This document shows, piece after piece, positions 34,414-42,177 of a DNA stretch of 64,000 nt. Position 1 is the stretch's first letter; the number at the start of each line of letters is the position of its first letter. Under the pieces are notes generated by a model. It was not told the DNA's origin. It saw nothing but the letters and a program-made list of their open reading frames with translations, and searched no databases. Where the stretch lies: assembly GCA_021647365.1 (NCBI GenBank), contig JAKIUW010000014.1:16337-80336 (forward strand), in the 5' to 3' direction. The position numbers and the translations under genes are program-made. This stretch comes from Cocleimonas sp. GTDB taxonomy: Bacteria; Pseudomonadota; Gammaproteobacteria; Thiotrichales; Thiotrichaceae.

Positions 34414-35208
34414 ATGGGTGGAATAAAATTTAATTTAGAGTTTATCCTTGTTGGCGGATTACTTTTTTTTGGACTGGTATTACTCTATTACTTTTTTACT
34501 CGGAATAAAAAATCAAAAGAAGAGCATGAGTTAGATCCGATATTGTTGGACTATGCAAAGTCATTTTTTCCTATTTTATTATTTATCCTCGTTTTACGTT
34601 CATTTGTAGCTGAACCATTTAGAATTCCTTCAGGTTCAATGATTCCAACACTTGAAGTGGGGGATTTTATACTTGTAAAGAAATACTCTTACGGCTTGCA
34701 CCTCCCCATTCTAAATAAAAAAATAATGAATACAGGTACACCTGAGCGTGGTGATGTGGTTGTTTTTAGGTATCCACCTGAACCAGAGATTCATTATATT
34801 AAACGATTAATAGGTTTGCCAGGCGATCATATAGAATGGACTAAGGATAAAAAACTAATTATCAATGGTAAGGCGGTGAGCTACACTTCAAATGGTACAC
34901 ATAATACGAAGAGTAGTAGTGGTGGTCGTATGATTGTGGTTGATAAGCTTAAAGAAAAACTACCTAAAGATGATGCGCATGATTTGATTCTCTACAAAGG
35001 TACTACGGTTGCAGGTGAATGGGATGTGCCAAAAGGACATTATTTTATGATGGGCGATAACCGTGATGGCAGTAAAGATAGTCGGTCTTGGGGTTTTGTA
35101 CCTGAAGATAACTTAGTAGGTAAAGCATCTCTTGTTTGGATGCACTGGAATTGGTATGAAGGTGGCGATGGTTTTCAAGCTAGCCGAATAGGGACAGCCG
35201 TTAATTAG
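34414..35208 (+). CDS. lepB: Signal peptidase I (LepB)
   Basis: This membrane-bound peptidase removes Sec signal peptides. The 264-residue protein has two N-terminal membrane helices (about 8-28 and 46-66), the catalytic Ser in RIPSGSMIPTL, the catalytic Lys in YIKRLIGLPGD, and box E in GHYFMMGDNRDGSKDSR. It follows lepA by 17 bases, the conserved lepA-lepB-rnc order. Confidence 0.96.
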   Translation: MGGIKFNLEFILVGGLLFFGLVLLYYFFTRNKKSKEEHELDPILLDYAKSFFPILLFILVLRSFVAEPFRIPSGSMIPTLEVGDFILVKKYSYGLHLPILNKKIMNTGTPERGDVVVFRYPPEPEIHYIKRLIGLPGDHIEWTKDKKLIINGKAVSYTSNGTHNTKSSSGGRMIVVDKLKEKLPKDDAHDLILYKGTTVAGEWDVPKGHYFMMGDNRDGSKDSRSWGFVPEDNLVGKASLVWMHWNWYEGGDGFQASRIGTAVN

Positions 35209-35306
35209 CATCTAATCGCATATTAAAAATATAGATTCAGCTTAGCTTAATTTTCACAATGTATAATGCTTGATGCATACTAATAATAAATTAGCTGAGA
35301 ATAATA

Positions 35307-35810
35307 ATGAAAATAAATAAAAGAAAACAACGTGGTGCAACTCTAGTCAGTTGGTTAATTGTTGCCGGTTTAGGGGTAATGGCTGCGAGTGCAGTGGTAA
35401 AAGTAGCGCCATATTATGTTGAGTTTAATAATGTTAAAGGCATGATGAAAGTTATTGCGGGAAGCCAAGGTGCTAAAAATGCCAATATGCGTCAGATCAA
35501 TTCAAAAATTGAAAAGCATTTAAATGTTAATCAACTCTATGCACTTGAGGATGCTTATTACAATAGCAAGCCTGGCACACCAGCAAAAACAAAAACTAAG
35601 AATCCTTTCTCGCTTAAAAAGCTACGTAAAGGAAAAAACAAACGTGTTTTAACCGTACAATATGATGTGCCACAATCTTGGATTGGTAACTTATTTTTCT
35701 TGGTTAAATTTAAACATTCAGTTTTATTGGGTGAGCCTGATGTGGTTATTGAAACAAAAATTGATAAAAGCTCTGGCGAAAGAAAGAAGAAAAGTCTAAA
35801 TCTTCGTTAG
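35307..35810 (+). CDS. DUF4845 membrane-anchored protein
   Basis: This 167-residue protein opens KRKQRGATLVSWLIVAGLG, a type IV pilin-like N-terminal helix with an RG-(A)T motif, then a soluble domain with a Lys-rich end. The family is found between lepB and rnc in many gammaproteobacteria, and its function is unknown. It is separated from rnc by 87 bases containing a strong hairpin. Confidence 0.85.
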   Translation: MKINKRKQRGATLVSWLIVAGLGVMAASAVVKVAPYYVEFNNVKGMMKVIAGSQGAKNANMRQINSKIEKHLNVNQLYALEDAYYNSKPGTPAKTKTKNPFSLKKLRKGKNKRVLTVQYDVPQSWIGNLFFLVKFKHSVLLGEPDVVIETKIDKSSGERKKKSLNLR

Positions 35811-35850
35811 AGTAATTATTTTATAAATTCAATGACTTCTATTTTTCTTT

Positions 35851-35888
35851 AACTACCGTGTTAAAATAATTTGTTTAACACGGTAGTT
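35851..35888 (+). promoter_or_regulatory. Perfect 15-bp hairpin immediately upstream of rnc
   Basis: AACTACCGTGTTAAA and TTTAACACGGTAGTT are exact complements with an 8-base loop. The stem ends 9 bases before the rnc start, right beside its GAGG site. It lacks a downstream T-run. It may be an RNase III self-cleavage site, as E. coli rnc uses a leader stem-loop for autoregulation. Confidence 0.65.
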
Positions 35889-35897
35889 TAGAGGATT

Positions 35898-36596
35898 ATG
35901 CAATCATTAAAGCTGACTAAATACTTAGATCAGAATCACATGGGTAGTGATTGCTTTATTCAAGCACTAACCCATCGTAGTGCGAATGGTAAACATAATG
36001 AACGCATGGAGTTTCTGGGTGATAGTGTTCTTGGGTTGATAATTACCAGTGCATTATACAATCAGCAACCTAATGCATCAGAAGGCTATCTATCTCGCCT
36101 TCGTGCATCCCTTGTTAATGAAAATACACTTGCAGAAATCGCCAATGAGTTATCATTAGGTGATTTTTTGCGTTTGGGTGCAGGTGAATTAAAAAGTGGT
36201 GGCTTTCGACGTAAGTCTATATTATCCGATACCTTAGAGGCTGTCATTGGCAGTGTCTATCTTGAAAAAGGAATGGATGCGGCAACTGATTTTGTATTAA
36301 AAATATACACCAATCGTTTAGAACAACTCCCTTCTGAAAATGATTTAAAAGATCCCAAAAGCCGACTTCAAGAAATATTGCAATCACGCGGTTATGAAAT
36401 CCCTCAGTACGAGCTAATTAGCACAACAGGTGATGCACATCGTCAAGTTTTTACGGCAGAATGTGAAATTGAAAAGCTAGATATCAAAACCAAAGGTGTT
36501 GCCAGTAGTCGTCGTAAGGCAGAACAGCAATCAGCACAAAATGCTTATGAGGTTGTTAAGGATAAGTTTATGAACAAGAAAAAGGATAAGCGTTGA
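35898..36596 (+). CDS. rnc: Ribonuclease III
   Basis: RNase III cleaves double-stranded RNA in rRNA and mRNA processing. The 232-residue protein has the catalytic signature NERMEFLGDSVLGLI, the second acidic site DTLEAVIGSVYLEKG and a C-terminal double-stranded RNA-binding domain (PKSRLQEILQSRGYEIPQY, SRRKAEQQSAQNAY). GAGG precedes the ATG. Its stop overlaps the era start by one base. Confidence 0.96.
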   Translation: MQSLKLTKYLDQNHMGSDCFIQALTHRSANGKHNERMEFLGDSVLGLIITSALYNQQPNASEGYLSRLRASLVNENTLAEIANELSLGDFLRLGAGELKSGGFRRKSILSDTLEAVIGSVYLEKGMDAATDFVLKIYTNRLEQLPSENDLKDPKSRLQEILQSRGYEIPQYELISTTGDAHRQVFTAECEIEKLDIKTKGVASSRRKAEQQSAQNAYEVVKDKFMNKKKDKR

Positions 36597-37549
36597 TGGG
36601 TCTAAAGATGAGTAAAAAAATGAGTAAAAAAATGAGTAAACAATGTGGCACAGTTTCAATTATTGGTCGTCCCAATGTGGGGAAATCAACATTATTGAAT
36701 CACCTTGTAGGTTATAAGCTTTCTGCTATCGCAAATAAACCTCAAACTACGCGCACCAATATTCGTGGCATTGTTACAGAGCTGGATAAGAAAACAGACT
36801 CAGGTTATCAGCTAATATTTACAGATACTCCTGGTATTCATCTAAACTCTAAAAATCTATTAAACCGAACACTTAATAGTGAAGCCGTTGCGGCGGTAGA
36901 AGATGTCGATGCTATTATCATGATTGTTGAAGCCCTTAAATGGACGGATGAAGATGATTTTGTGCTGAGTCGTTTAGAGCACACAAAGAAACCTGTGATA
37001 CTGCTACTTAATAAAGTGGATCGTATTCAAGAAAAGGATCGTCTGTTTCCATATTTACAAAAAGTAGGGAAGAAACGAGAGTTTACAGAAATTATTCCAA
37101 TATCAGCATCAAAAGGAATCAATACCGATATTCTCATTGAGTCACTATTAAAGGTTGTGCCAGAGTCAGAATTTATCTACCCAGAAGATCATATTACCGA
37201 TAAGTCGGTACGCTTTATTTGTGGTGAGTTGATTCGCGAACAGCTTGTTTTAAATCTTCATGAAGAATTGCCATACACGACAGCTGTTGAAATAGAAGTT
37301 TTTGAAGAAACAGACAAATTAGTGACGATTGAAGTCGTTATTTGGACAGACCGCAAAAATCAAAAAGGCATTATTATCGGCAAAAAAGGTGAAACCTTAA
37401 AGCGAATAGGGCAATCAGCTCGCCGTTCTTTAGAAGAATTTTTGATGAAAAAAGTCATGCTCAAACAATGGGTGAAAGTGGAGGAGAATTGGCAAAATAA
37501 TCCGCGCCATTTGAATGAGTTAGGGATTATCTCAAACAGAGAGTTGTAG
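36596..37549 (+). CDS. era: GTPase Era
   Basis: Era is a 16S rRNA-binding GTPase for small-subunit assembly. G motifs are GRPNVGKST, DTPGIH and NKVD, and the C-terminal KH domain has GIIIGKKGETLKRIG. The N-terminus is unusual: MSK units repeat (MSKKMSKKMSK) through three copies of a 12-base direct repeat at about 36609-36643, giving several alternative ATG starts. I chose ATG at 36596, which overlaps the rnc stop and has AAGGA 10 bases upstream. Confidence 0.95.
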   Translation: MGLKMSKKMSKKMSKQCGTVSIIGRPNVGKSTLLNHLVGYKLSAIANKPQTTRTNIRGIVTELDKKTDSGYQLIFTDTPGIHLNSKNLLNRTLNSEAVAAVEDVDAIIMIVEALKWTDEDDFVLSRLEHTKKPVILLLNKVDRIQEKDRLFPYLQKVGKKREFTEIIPISASKGINTDILIESLLKVVPESEFIYPEDHITDKSVRFICGELIREQLVLNLHEELPYTTAVEIEVFEETDKLVTIEVVIWTDRKNQKGIIIGKKGETLKRIGQSARRSLEEFLMKKVMLKQWVKVEENWQNNPRHLNELGIISNREL

Positions 37550-37550
37550 C

Positions 37551-38243
37551 TTGCAATCATTCGGCTATATTCTCAATCATCGCCCCTTTCGTGATACCAG
37601 TTTATTGGTAGATATTTTCACCGAAGATTACGGTCGTATTTGTTGTGTAGCACGCCCCGCTAAAAAACGTGGAAAAATCCTAAAAGGCTCGCTTGAGCCG
37701 TTTCGTTACTTGAGCCTGCAATGGATAGGTAAAGGTGATGTACAAACACTTACAGAAGCAGATGAGCGCGGTAGGCATACAATTCCGCCTTCTGAAATGA
37801 TGATGGGTTTGTATCTTAATGAATTGTTACTGCTGTTAACCCAAAAATATGTAGCACTTCCTGAGTTGTTCTCTGCTTATAAATATACCCTACATAAACT
37901 CAATGATCCTGAAGTTAATAAACAGATTATGATGCAGTTTGAATTGTATTTATTAGCCAGTTTAGGTTTACCTTTAATAATGCCAACAACACCGCAAACA
38001 GATGAAGCAATTTCTGCCAAAATGCGCTATCGTTTCAGCTTAGACGATGGATTAATACTGTCAGGAGAGTTGCACAACCCTCAATCAAGAAGTATTAATA
38101 TCGAGGGTGATTTATTGATTGCTTTGCAAGGTATGAAAAGCCTAAATGATGAACACTGGAAGCAACTCAGGCAGTTTCTTGATGCGGTATTTTTATTGCT
38201 AAGCCCTCGAACTATCAACTCACGTAAATTATTACATCTGTAA
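37551..38243 (+). CDS. recO: DNA repair protein RecO
   Basis: RecO acts with RecR to load RecA on SSB-coated single-stranded DNA. The protein (230 residues) starts with an OB-fold (GYILNHRPFRDTSLLVDIFT, GRICCVARPAKKRGK) followed by a helical domain. It uses a TTG start only one base after the era stop, so it depends on translational coupling. No Zn-binding cysteines are seen in the C-terminal part, as in other gammaproteobacterial RecO. Confidence 0.93.
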   Translation: MQSFGYILNHRPFRDTSLLVDIFTEDYGRICCVARPAKKRGKILKGSLEPFRYLSLQWIGKGDVQTLTEADERGRHTIPPSEMMMGLYLNELLLLLTQKYVALPELFSAYKYTLHKLNDPEVNKQIMMQFELYLLASLGLPLIMPTTPQTDEAISAKMRYRFSLDDGLILSGELHNPQSRSINIEGDLLIALQGMKSLNDEHWKQLRQFLDAVFLLLSPRTINSRKLLHL

Positions 38244-38267
38244 ACATGAAAAATGTAGAGCTTAAAT

Positions 38268-39017
38268 ATGGAAACTATAGAAGAAAATAGTCCTATCGAA
38301 CTTGGTGTAAATATTGATCACGTTGCAACATTAAGACAAGCACGCGGAACAGCTTATCCTGATTTATTAGAAGCTGCTTTTTTAGTAGAAGAAGCAGGCG
38401 CGCAAGCAATTACCATCCATCTGCGTGAAGATCGTCGTCATATTCAAGATCAAGATGTTTACGATATTCGTAAGCAGTGCAAAGTGAGAATGAATTTAGA
38501 GCTGGCAGCAACCACAGAAATGGTCAATATCGCCTGTGATGTTGGTCCAGAAGATGGCTGTATTGTGCCAGAAAAACGCGAAGAGCTGACCACGGAAGGC
38601 GGGCTTGATGTGATTGGACAGTTTGATCGTATTAAAAAATCAACCAAACAGCTAAGCGATGAAGGCATACGCGTATCGCTTTTTATTGAGCCGAGTATAG
38701 AACACATCAAGCGTGTCAATGATATTGGTGCGCCAGTGATTGAGCTTCATACAGGCACTTACGCCAATGCTAAAGGTGATGAGCAAAAAAGAGAGTTTGA
38801 TCGCATTGTTGAAGCAACCGAGTTTGCCCATGCACAAGGTATTCATGTGAATGCTGGGCATGGTTTAGATTATTCCAATACATCCATAGTCGCCGCAATT
38901 CCTGAAATGCGCGAACTTAATATCGGACATTCAATAATATCTCGCGCGATTTTTGTCGGCATCAGTCGAGCAACGCGTCAGATGATTGAGATTATGAATG
39001 ATGCAAGGAATACCTGA
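38268..39017 (+). CDS. pdxJ: Pyridoxine 5'-phosphate synthase PdxJ
   Basis: PdxJ condenses deoxyxylulose 5-phosphate with aminoacetone phosphate derivative to make pyridoxine phosphate. The TIM-barrel protein has LGVNIDHVATLRQARGTAYP, HLREDRRHIQDQDV, MNLELAATTEM, ELHTGTYA and VNAGHGLDY. Its 249 residues are typical. It is followed by acpS after 2 bases, the classical pdxJ-acpS pair. Confidence 0.96.
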   Translation: METIEENSPIELGVNIDHVATLRQARGTAYPDLLEAAFLVEEAGAQAITIHLREDRRHIQDQDVYDIRKQCKVRMNLELAATTEMVNIACDVGPEDGCIVPEKREELTTEGGLDVIGQFDRIKKSTKQLSDEGIRVSLFIEPSIEHIKRVNDIGAPVIELHTGTYANAKGDEQKREFDRIVEATEFAHAQGIHVNAGHGLDYSNTSIVAAIPEMRELNIGHSIISRAIFVGISRATRQMIEIMNDARNT

Positions 39018-39019
39018 AA

Positions 39020-39400
39020 ATGGCAATCATCGGTATAGGTACGGATTTAGTAAAAATATCCCGCATAAAACGTATTTTTAAAAAATACCCAAAGGGTTTT
39101 TCAGAGCGCATTTTACATAAGAATGAATTGAAAATAATGCGGGATTTAAAAGATCCAAAAACCTACATTGCCAAACGCTTCTCTGCTAAAGAGGCGGTTG
39201 CAAAAGCATTAGGAACAGGCATCGCGCAGGGAGTTGCTTTTCAAGAAATCGAGATTAGCAATAATGATAATGGACAACCACAGTTAACCTTACACGGAAG
39301 TACCTTAGAGGTTGCCAATAAGCTTGGTGTGAAAAACAGTTTTATATCATTAAGCGATGAACGTGAATATGCGATTGCTTATGTAGTATTGGAAGGTTAA
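39020..39400 (+). CDS. acpS: Holo-[acyl-carrier-protein] synthase AcpS
   Basis: AcpS transfers phosphopantetheine from CoA to ACP. The 126-residue protein has IGIGTDLVKISRIKRI with the metal-binding Asp and AKRFSAKEAVAKALGTGI with the catalytic Glu/Lys. SLSDEREYAIAYVVLE is the usual C-terminus. AAGGAA lies upstream, within the pdxJ end. Confidence 0.95.
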   Translation: MAIIGIGTDLVKISRIKRIFKKYPKGFSERILHKNELKIMRDLKDPKTYIAKRFSAKEAVAKALGTGIAQGVAFQEIEISNNDNGQPQLTLHGSTLEVANKLGVKNSFISLSDEREYAIAYVVLEG

Positions 39401-39422
39401 AACATGTATTTAAGATATTATG

Positions 39423-39451
39423 AAAGCACACCCCCCCACTTTTACATGATG
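39423..39451 (+). repeat. C-rich repeat, lone left half-arm (copy 12, type A) before cysM
   Basis: AAAGCACA, seven C and ACTTTTACATGATG end only 9 bases before the cysM ATG. No right arm follows. The arm occupies the place where the ribosome-binding site should be. Confidence 0.8.
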
Positions 39452-39460
39452 ATTGCGTAA

Positions 39461-40357
39461 ATGAATTATCCAAGCGTCGAATCCTTAATTGGTAATACAC
39501 CCCTAGTAAAGTTACAGCGACTAGCGGGAGACACAAGCAATACCATTCTTGTAAAGTTGGAAGGTGATAACCCCGCAGGCTCGGTAAAAGATCGTGCTGC
39601 ATTTAGCATGATTTCACGCGCCGAAGAACGTGGTGATATAAAGCCTGGTGATACATTAATCGAAGCCACTAGCGGCAACACAGGCATTGCACTGGCAATG
39701 GTTGCGGCAATGCGTGGTTATAAAATGTTATTGCTGATGCCTGCCTCAATGAGCGAAGAACGTCGGGCATCGATGAAAGCCTATGGTGCGGAATTAATCC
39801 TTGTTTCTAAAGAAGATGGTGGCATGGAAGGTGCGCGTGATTTAGCAATTAAAATGCACGAAGATGGTAAAGGTTTGCTATTAAACCAGTTTGCCAATAA
39901 TGATAATCCTCTCGCACATTATGAAACCACAGGTCCAGAAATCTGGAAAGATACCAACGGTGAAATTACCCATTTTGTTAGCGCGATGGGGACGACAGGC
40001 ACAATCACAGGTACAGGTCGTTTCTTAAAGGAGCAAAGTGATACAGTGCAAATCGTAGGTGTACAACCTAAAACAAATGATGAAAATATTCCGGGTATCC
40101 GTCGTTGGTCTGCTGAGTACTTGCCCGAAATATTTGATGCATCAGTCATGGATAAAGAGATTGATATTACACAAGATGAATCAGAAAATACCATGCACAA
40201 ACTAGCAACAGAGGAAGGCATTTTTTGTGGAGTTTCATCAGGTGGGGCAGTTGCAGCGGCTTTAAAACTATCGAAAACAGTAGAAAATGCAACGATCGTG
40301 ACAATTATCTGCGATCGTGGAGATCGGTATATATCAACGGGCGTTTTTCCTGCATGA
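39461..40357 (+). CDS. cysM: Cysteine synthase B (CysM)
   Basis: This PLP enzyme makes cysteine (or sulfocysteine) from O-acetylserine with sulfide or thiosulfate. The 298-residue protein has the PLP Lys in GSVKDRAAFSMI, the substrate loop EATSGNTGIALAM, and GTTGTITGTGRFLKE for the phosphate. Length and KVQGVQP-like IVGVQPKTN fit CysM over CysK. No ribosome-binding site is evident, as a half repeat sits there. Its stop overlaps the next gene by ATGA. Confidence 0.93.
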   Translation: MNYPSVESLIGNTPLVKLQRLAGDTSNTILVKLEGDNPAGSVKDRAAFSMISRAEERGDIKPGDTLIEATSGNTGIALAMVAAMRGYKMLLLMPASMSEERRASMKAYGAELILVSKEDGGMEGARDLAIKMHEDGKGLLLNQFANNDNPLAHYETTGPEIWKDTNGEITHFVSAMGTTGTITGTGRFLKEQSDTVQIVGVQPKTNDENIPGIRRWSAEYLPEIFDASVMDKEIDITQDESENTMHKLATEEGIFCGVSSGGAVAAALKLSKTVENATIVTIICDRGDRYISTGVFPA

Positions 40358-40761
40358 AGTTTCGTATTATCTTTCGTATTGTGGTTGTTAGTCTTGCATT
40401 GTTACTGTCAGGATATAGTTTTTCTCCAATATTAGAGCTTGTCTACTTCTCTCGTGTGAAATTTACACTAATGGACAAGGCAGAAGAAAATAAATACATT
40501 TATCTTTGTAAGAAAAAAGAAACAGAAGAAAAAACGCGTGAAAATGCAATTGCAGCTAATGATTTTTTTGTTGCAGGCTTAGATAAGATTAGTCGCAAGT
40601 TTGTAGATAGCATGATGCAGGATGAAGAAAAAGATTCTGATTCAAATGATACGATGACTAAAGCTATTTTAGGGCTCAATGATGAGTCTGAAAAACTGGC
40701 TAAAAATATTGAAAGTAAATTTCAATGTTTAATGATAGACCATATTGATTTAGACGAGTAA
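40354..40761 (+). CDS. Small membrane-anchored hypothetical protein
   Basis: This 135-residue protein has one N-terminal hydrophobic segment (FRIIFRIVVVSLALLLSGYSF) that may be a signal anchor, then a soluble, acidic, helical part. It has two distant cysteines (in YLCKKK and FQCLM) and no family I recognise. The ATG overlaps the cysM stop by ATGA, which supports this start over an upstream one inside cysM. Confidence 0.7.
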   Translation: MKFRIIFRIVVVSLALLLSGYSFSPILELVYFSRVKFTLMDKAEENKYIYLCKKKETEEKTRENAIAANDFFVAGLDKISRKFVDSMMQDEEKDSDSNDTMTKAILGLNDESEKLAKNIESKFQCLMIDHIDLDE

Positions 40762-40777
40762 CAGGGCAGCAACTATT

Positions 40778-41410
40778 ATGCATGATTATCTATTTTTTAT
40801 TCCAATCGCTATTGCGCTAGGTGTTGGCGTAATCAGCCCCGGTCCTAGCTTTATATTTGTTGCCCAAACGGCGATGCAAAAGTCACGCGCTCATGGTATT
40901 GCGACATCTTTAGGAATGGGTACAGGCGCTTTAATCTATTCTTTAGTGGCAATTATGGGGCTGTTTGTGGTTCTACAAACAGTACCAACGCTTTATCTAA
41001 TACTCAAAATTATTGGTGGTTTATATCTGTTTTATATCGCTTATTTAATGTGGAAAAGCGCAAATAACCCATTGGAAAAAGCAACACAAGACCAGTCATC
41101 TACAAATCAACACGGCAGTTTAGGTAAAGCCTATGTGTTAGGGCTTTTTACACAACTTAGTAACCCCAAAACGGCTATCGTCATTGGTGGCATATTTATG
41201 GCATTTTTACCTGAGAAAATACCTGATTATTCTATTCCGCTTTTAAGTATGATGGCTTTTATCATCGATGCGGGTTGGTATATGATTGTTACTATCGCCT
41301 TATCCACTTCAAAAGCACAAAATATTTATACGCGTTTTAAAAAAATCATCAACCGATTTGCAAGTGGCTTGATGGGATTGCTAGGTCTCAAGCTCATATT
41401 TAATCAATAG
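40778..41410 (+). CDS. LysE/RhtB-family amino acid exporter
   Basis: This 210-residue membrane protein has about six helices and the family signature GVISPGPSFIFVAQTAMQKS, HGIATSLGMGTGALIYS and LGLFTQLSNPKTAIVIGGIF. Members export basic amino acids, homoserine/threonine or cysteine derivatives. Being directly downstream of cysM, a role in exporting a sulfur amino acid is conceivable but unproven. Confidence 0.9.
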   Translation: MHDYLFFIPIAIALGVGVISPGPSFIFVAQTAMQKSRAHGIATSLGMGTGALIYSLVAIMGLFVVLQTVPTLYLILKIIGGLYLFYIAYLMWKSANNPLEKATQDQSSTNQHGSLGKAYVLGLFTQLSNPKTAIVIGGIFMAFLPEKIPDYSIPLLSMMAFIIDAGWYMIVTIALSTSKAQNIYTRFKKIINRFASGLMGLLGLKLIFNQ

Positions 41411-41442
41411 CATTCTTAAAGAATAAAGAGGTATTGTTCACA

Positions 41443-42177
41443 TTGAACGTTTTAGTTTTTAAAATAGAAACCATTCCCGATATTGAAGGCGGTAAAGCCA
41501 TCTTTGATTTGCAAGGTTTGGATGATAAAAGTACCGTTAAAGCCATGATGCATATACATCAGCAGAAAACAGGCTCAGATTTTTTACCGCTTCACCTTCA
41601 TAAGGTAGTTGCAATATCCGTGTTATACCGAGGCATGGGTGATGATATGGACAATATGGTTACAGTAAAGTCTTTGGGTGATGAGAAAACTACAGAGACG
41701 GAACTATTAAATCTATTCTTTGACGAAATGGATACCCGCAAGCCAGAGGTGGTTTCGTGGAATGGGGCTAATTTCTATTTGCCCGTCCTACGATACCGCG
41801 CATTAAAACACAGTATTACATTGCCGCATCATTGGCGTGAAGACCCTTATTTTTCTGATATAAAAGGATTGATGGCAGGGAACTTTCCCGATCCTGGGGC
41901 GCCGTTGAATCAGCTAGCTAAATTACTCGGTTTTCCAAGTGTTGAGGCAAAGAATACTTGGGATGAATATCAGGCAAGAAACTGGAAAGGCATCCAAGAT
42001 AATTGTGAACTTGATGTACTCAAAAGTTATTTGATTTATTTACGTTACCTATTAATGGATGGGCAAATGACCCAAGAAGTTTTAGAACAAGAATTTACTT
42101 TATTACGTGATGCTTTAGAATCGCAAGCTAATAATAAAGGGCGAAAGCACTTAGGGGATTTCTTAAAGGCATGGTAG
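41443..42177 (+). CDS. 3'-5' exonuclease-like protein (PF10108 family) with altered catalytic residues
   Basis: This DnaQ/PolB-like exonuclease-fold protein (244 residues) matches the family with VVAISVLYRG, VVSWNGANFYLPVLRYRAL and DNCELDVLKSYLIYLRY. Two of the expected metal ligands are changed: motif I reads FKIETIPD where the family has FDIET, and motif II reads NFYLP where GFDLP is usual. The last Asp (ELDVL) is kept. It may be catalytically dead, perhaps a nucleic-acid-binding relic. TTG at 41443 aligns with the family start and has GAGG upstream; TTG at 41434 is an alternative. It overlaps parC by 7 bases. Confidence 0.8.
   Translation: MNVLVFKIETIPDIEGGKAIFDLQGLDDKSTVKAMMHIHQQKTGSDFLPLHLHKVVAISVLYRGMGDDMDNMVTVKSLGDEKTTETELLNLFFDEMDTRKPEVVSWNGANFYLPVLRYRALKHSITLPHHWREDPYFSDIKGLMAGNFPDPGAPLNQLAKLLGFPSVEAKNTWDEYQARNWKGIQDNCELDVLKSYLIYLRYLLMDGQMTQEVLEQEFTLLRDALESQANNKGRKHLGDFLKAW

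Noticed and set aside
40225..40353. Upstream extension of the small gene after cysM
   Set aside because: It lies inside cysM in another frame. The ATGA overlap at 40354 and the hydrophobic N-terminus give a better start.
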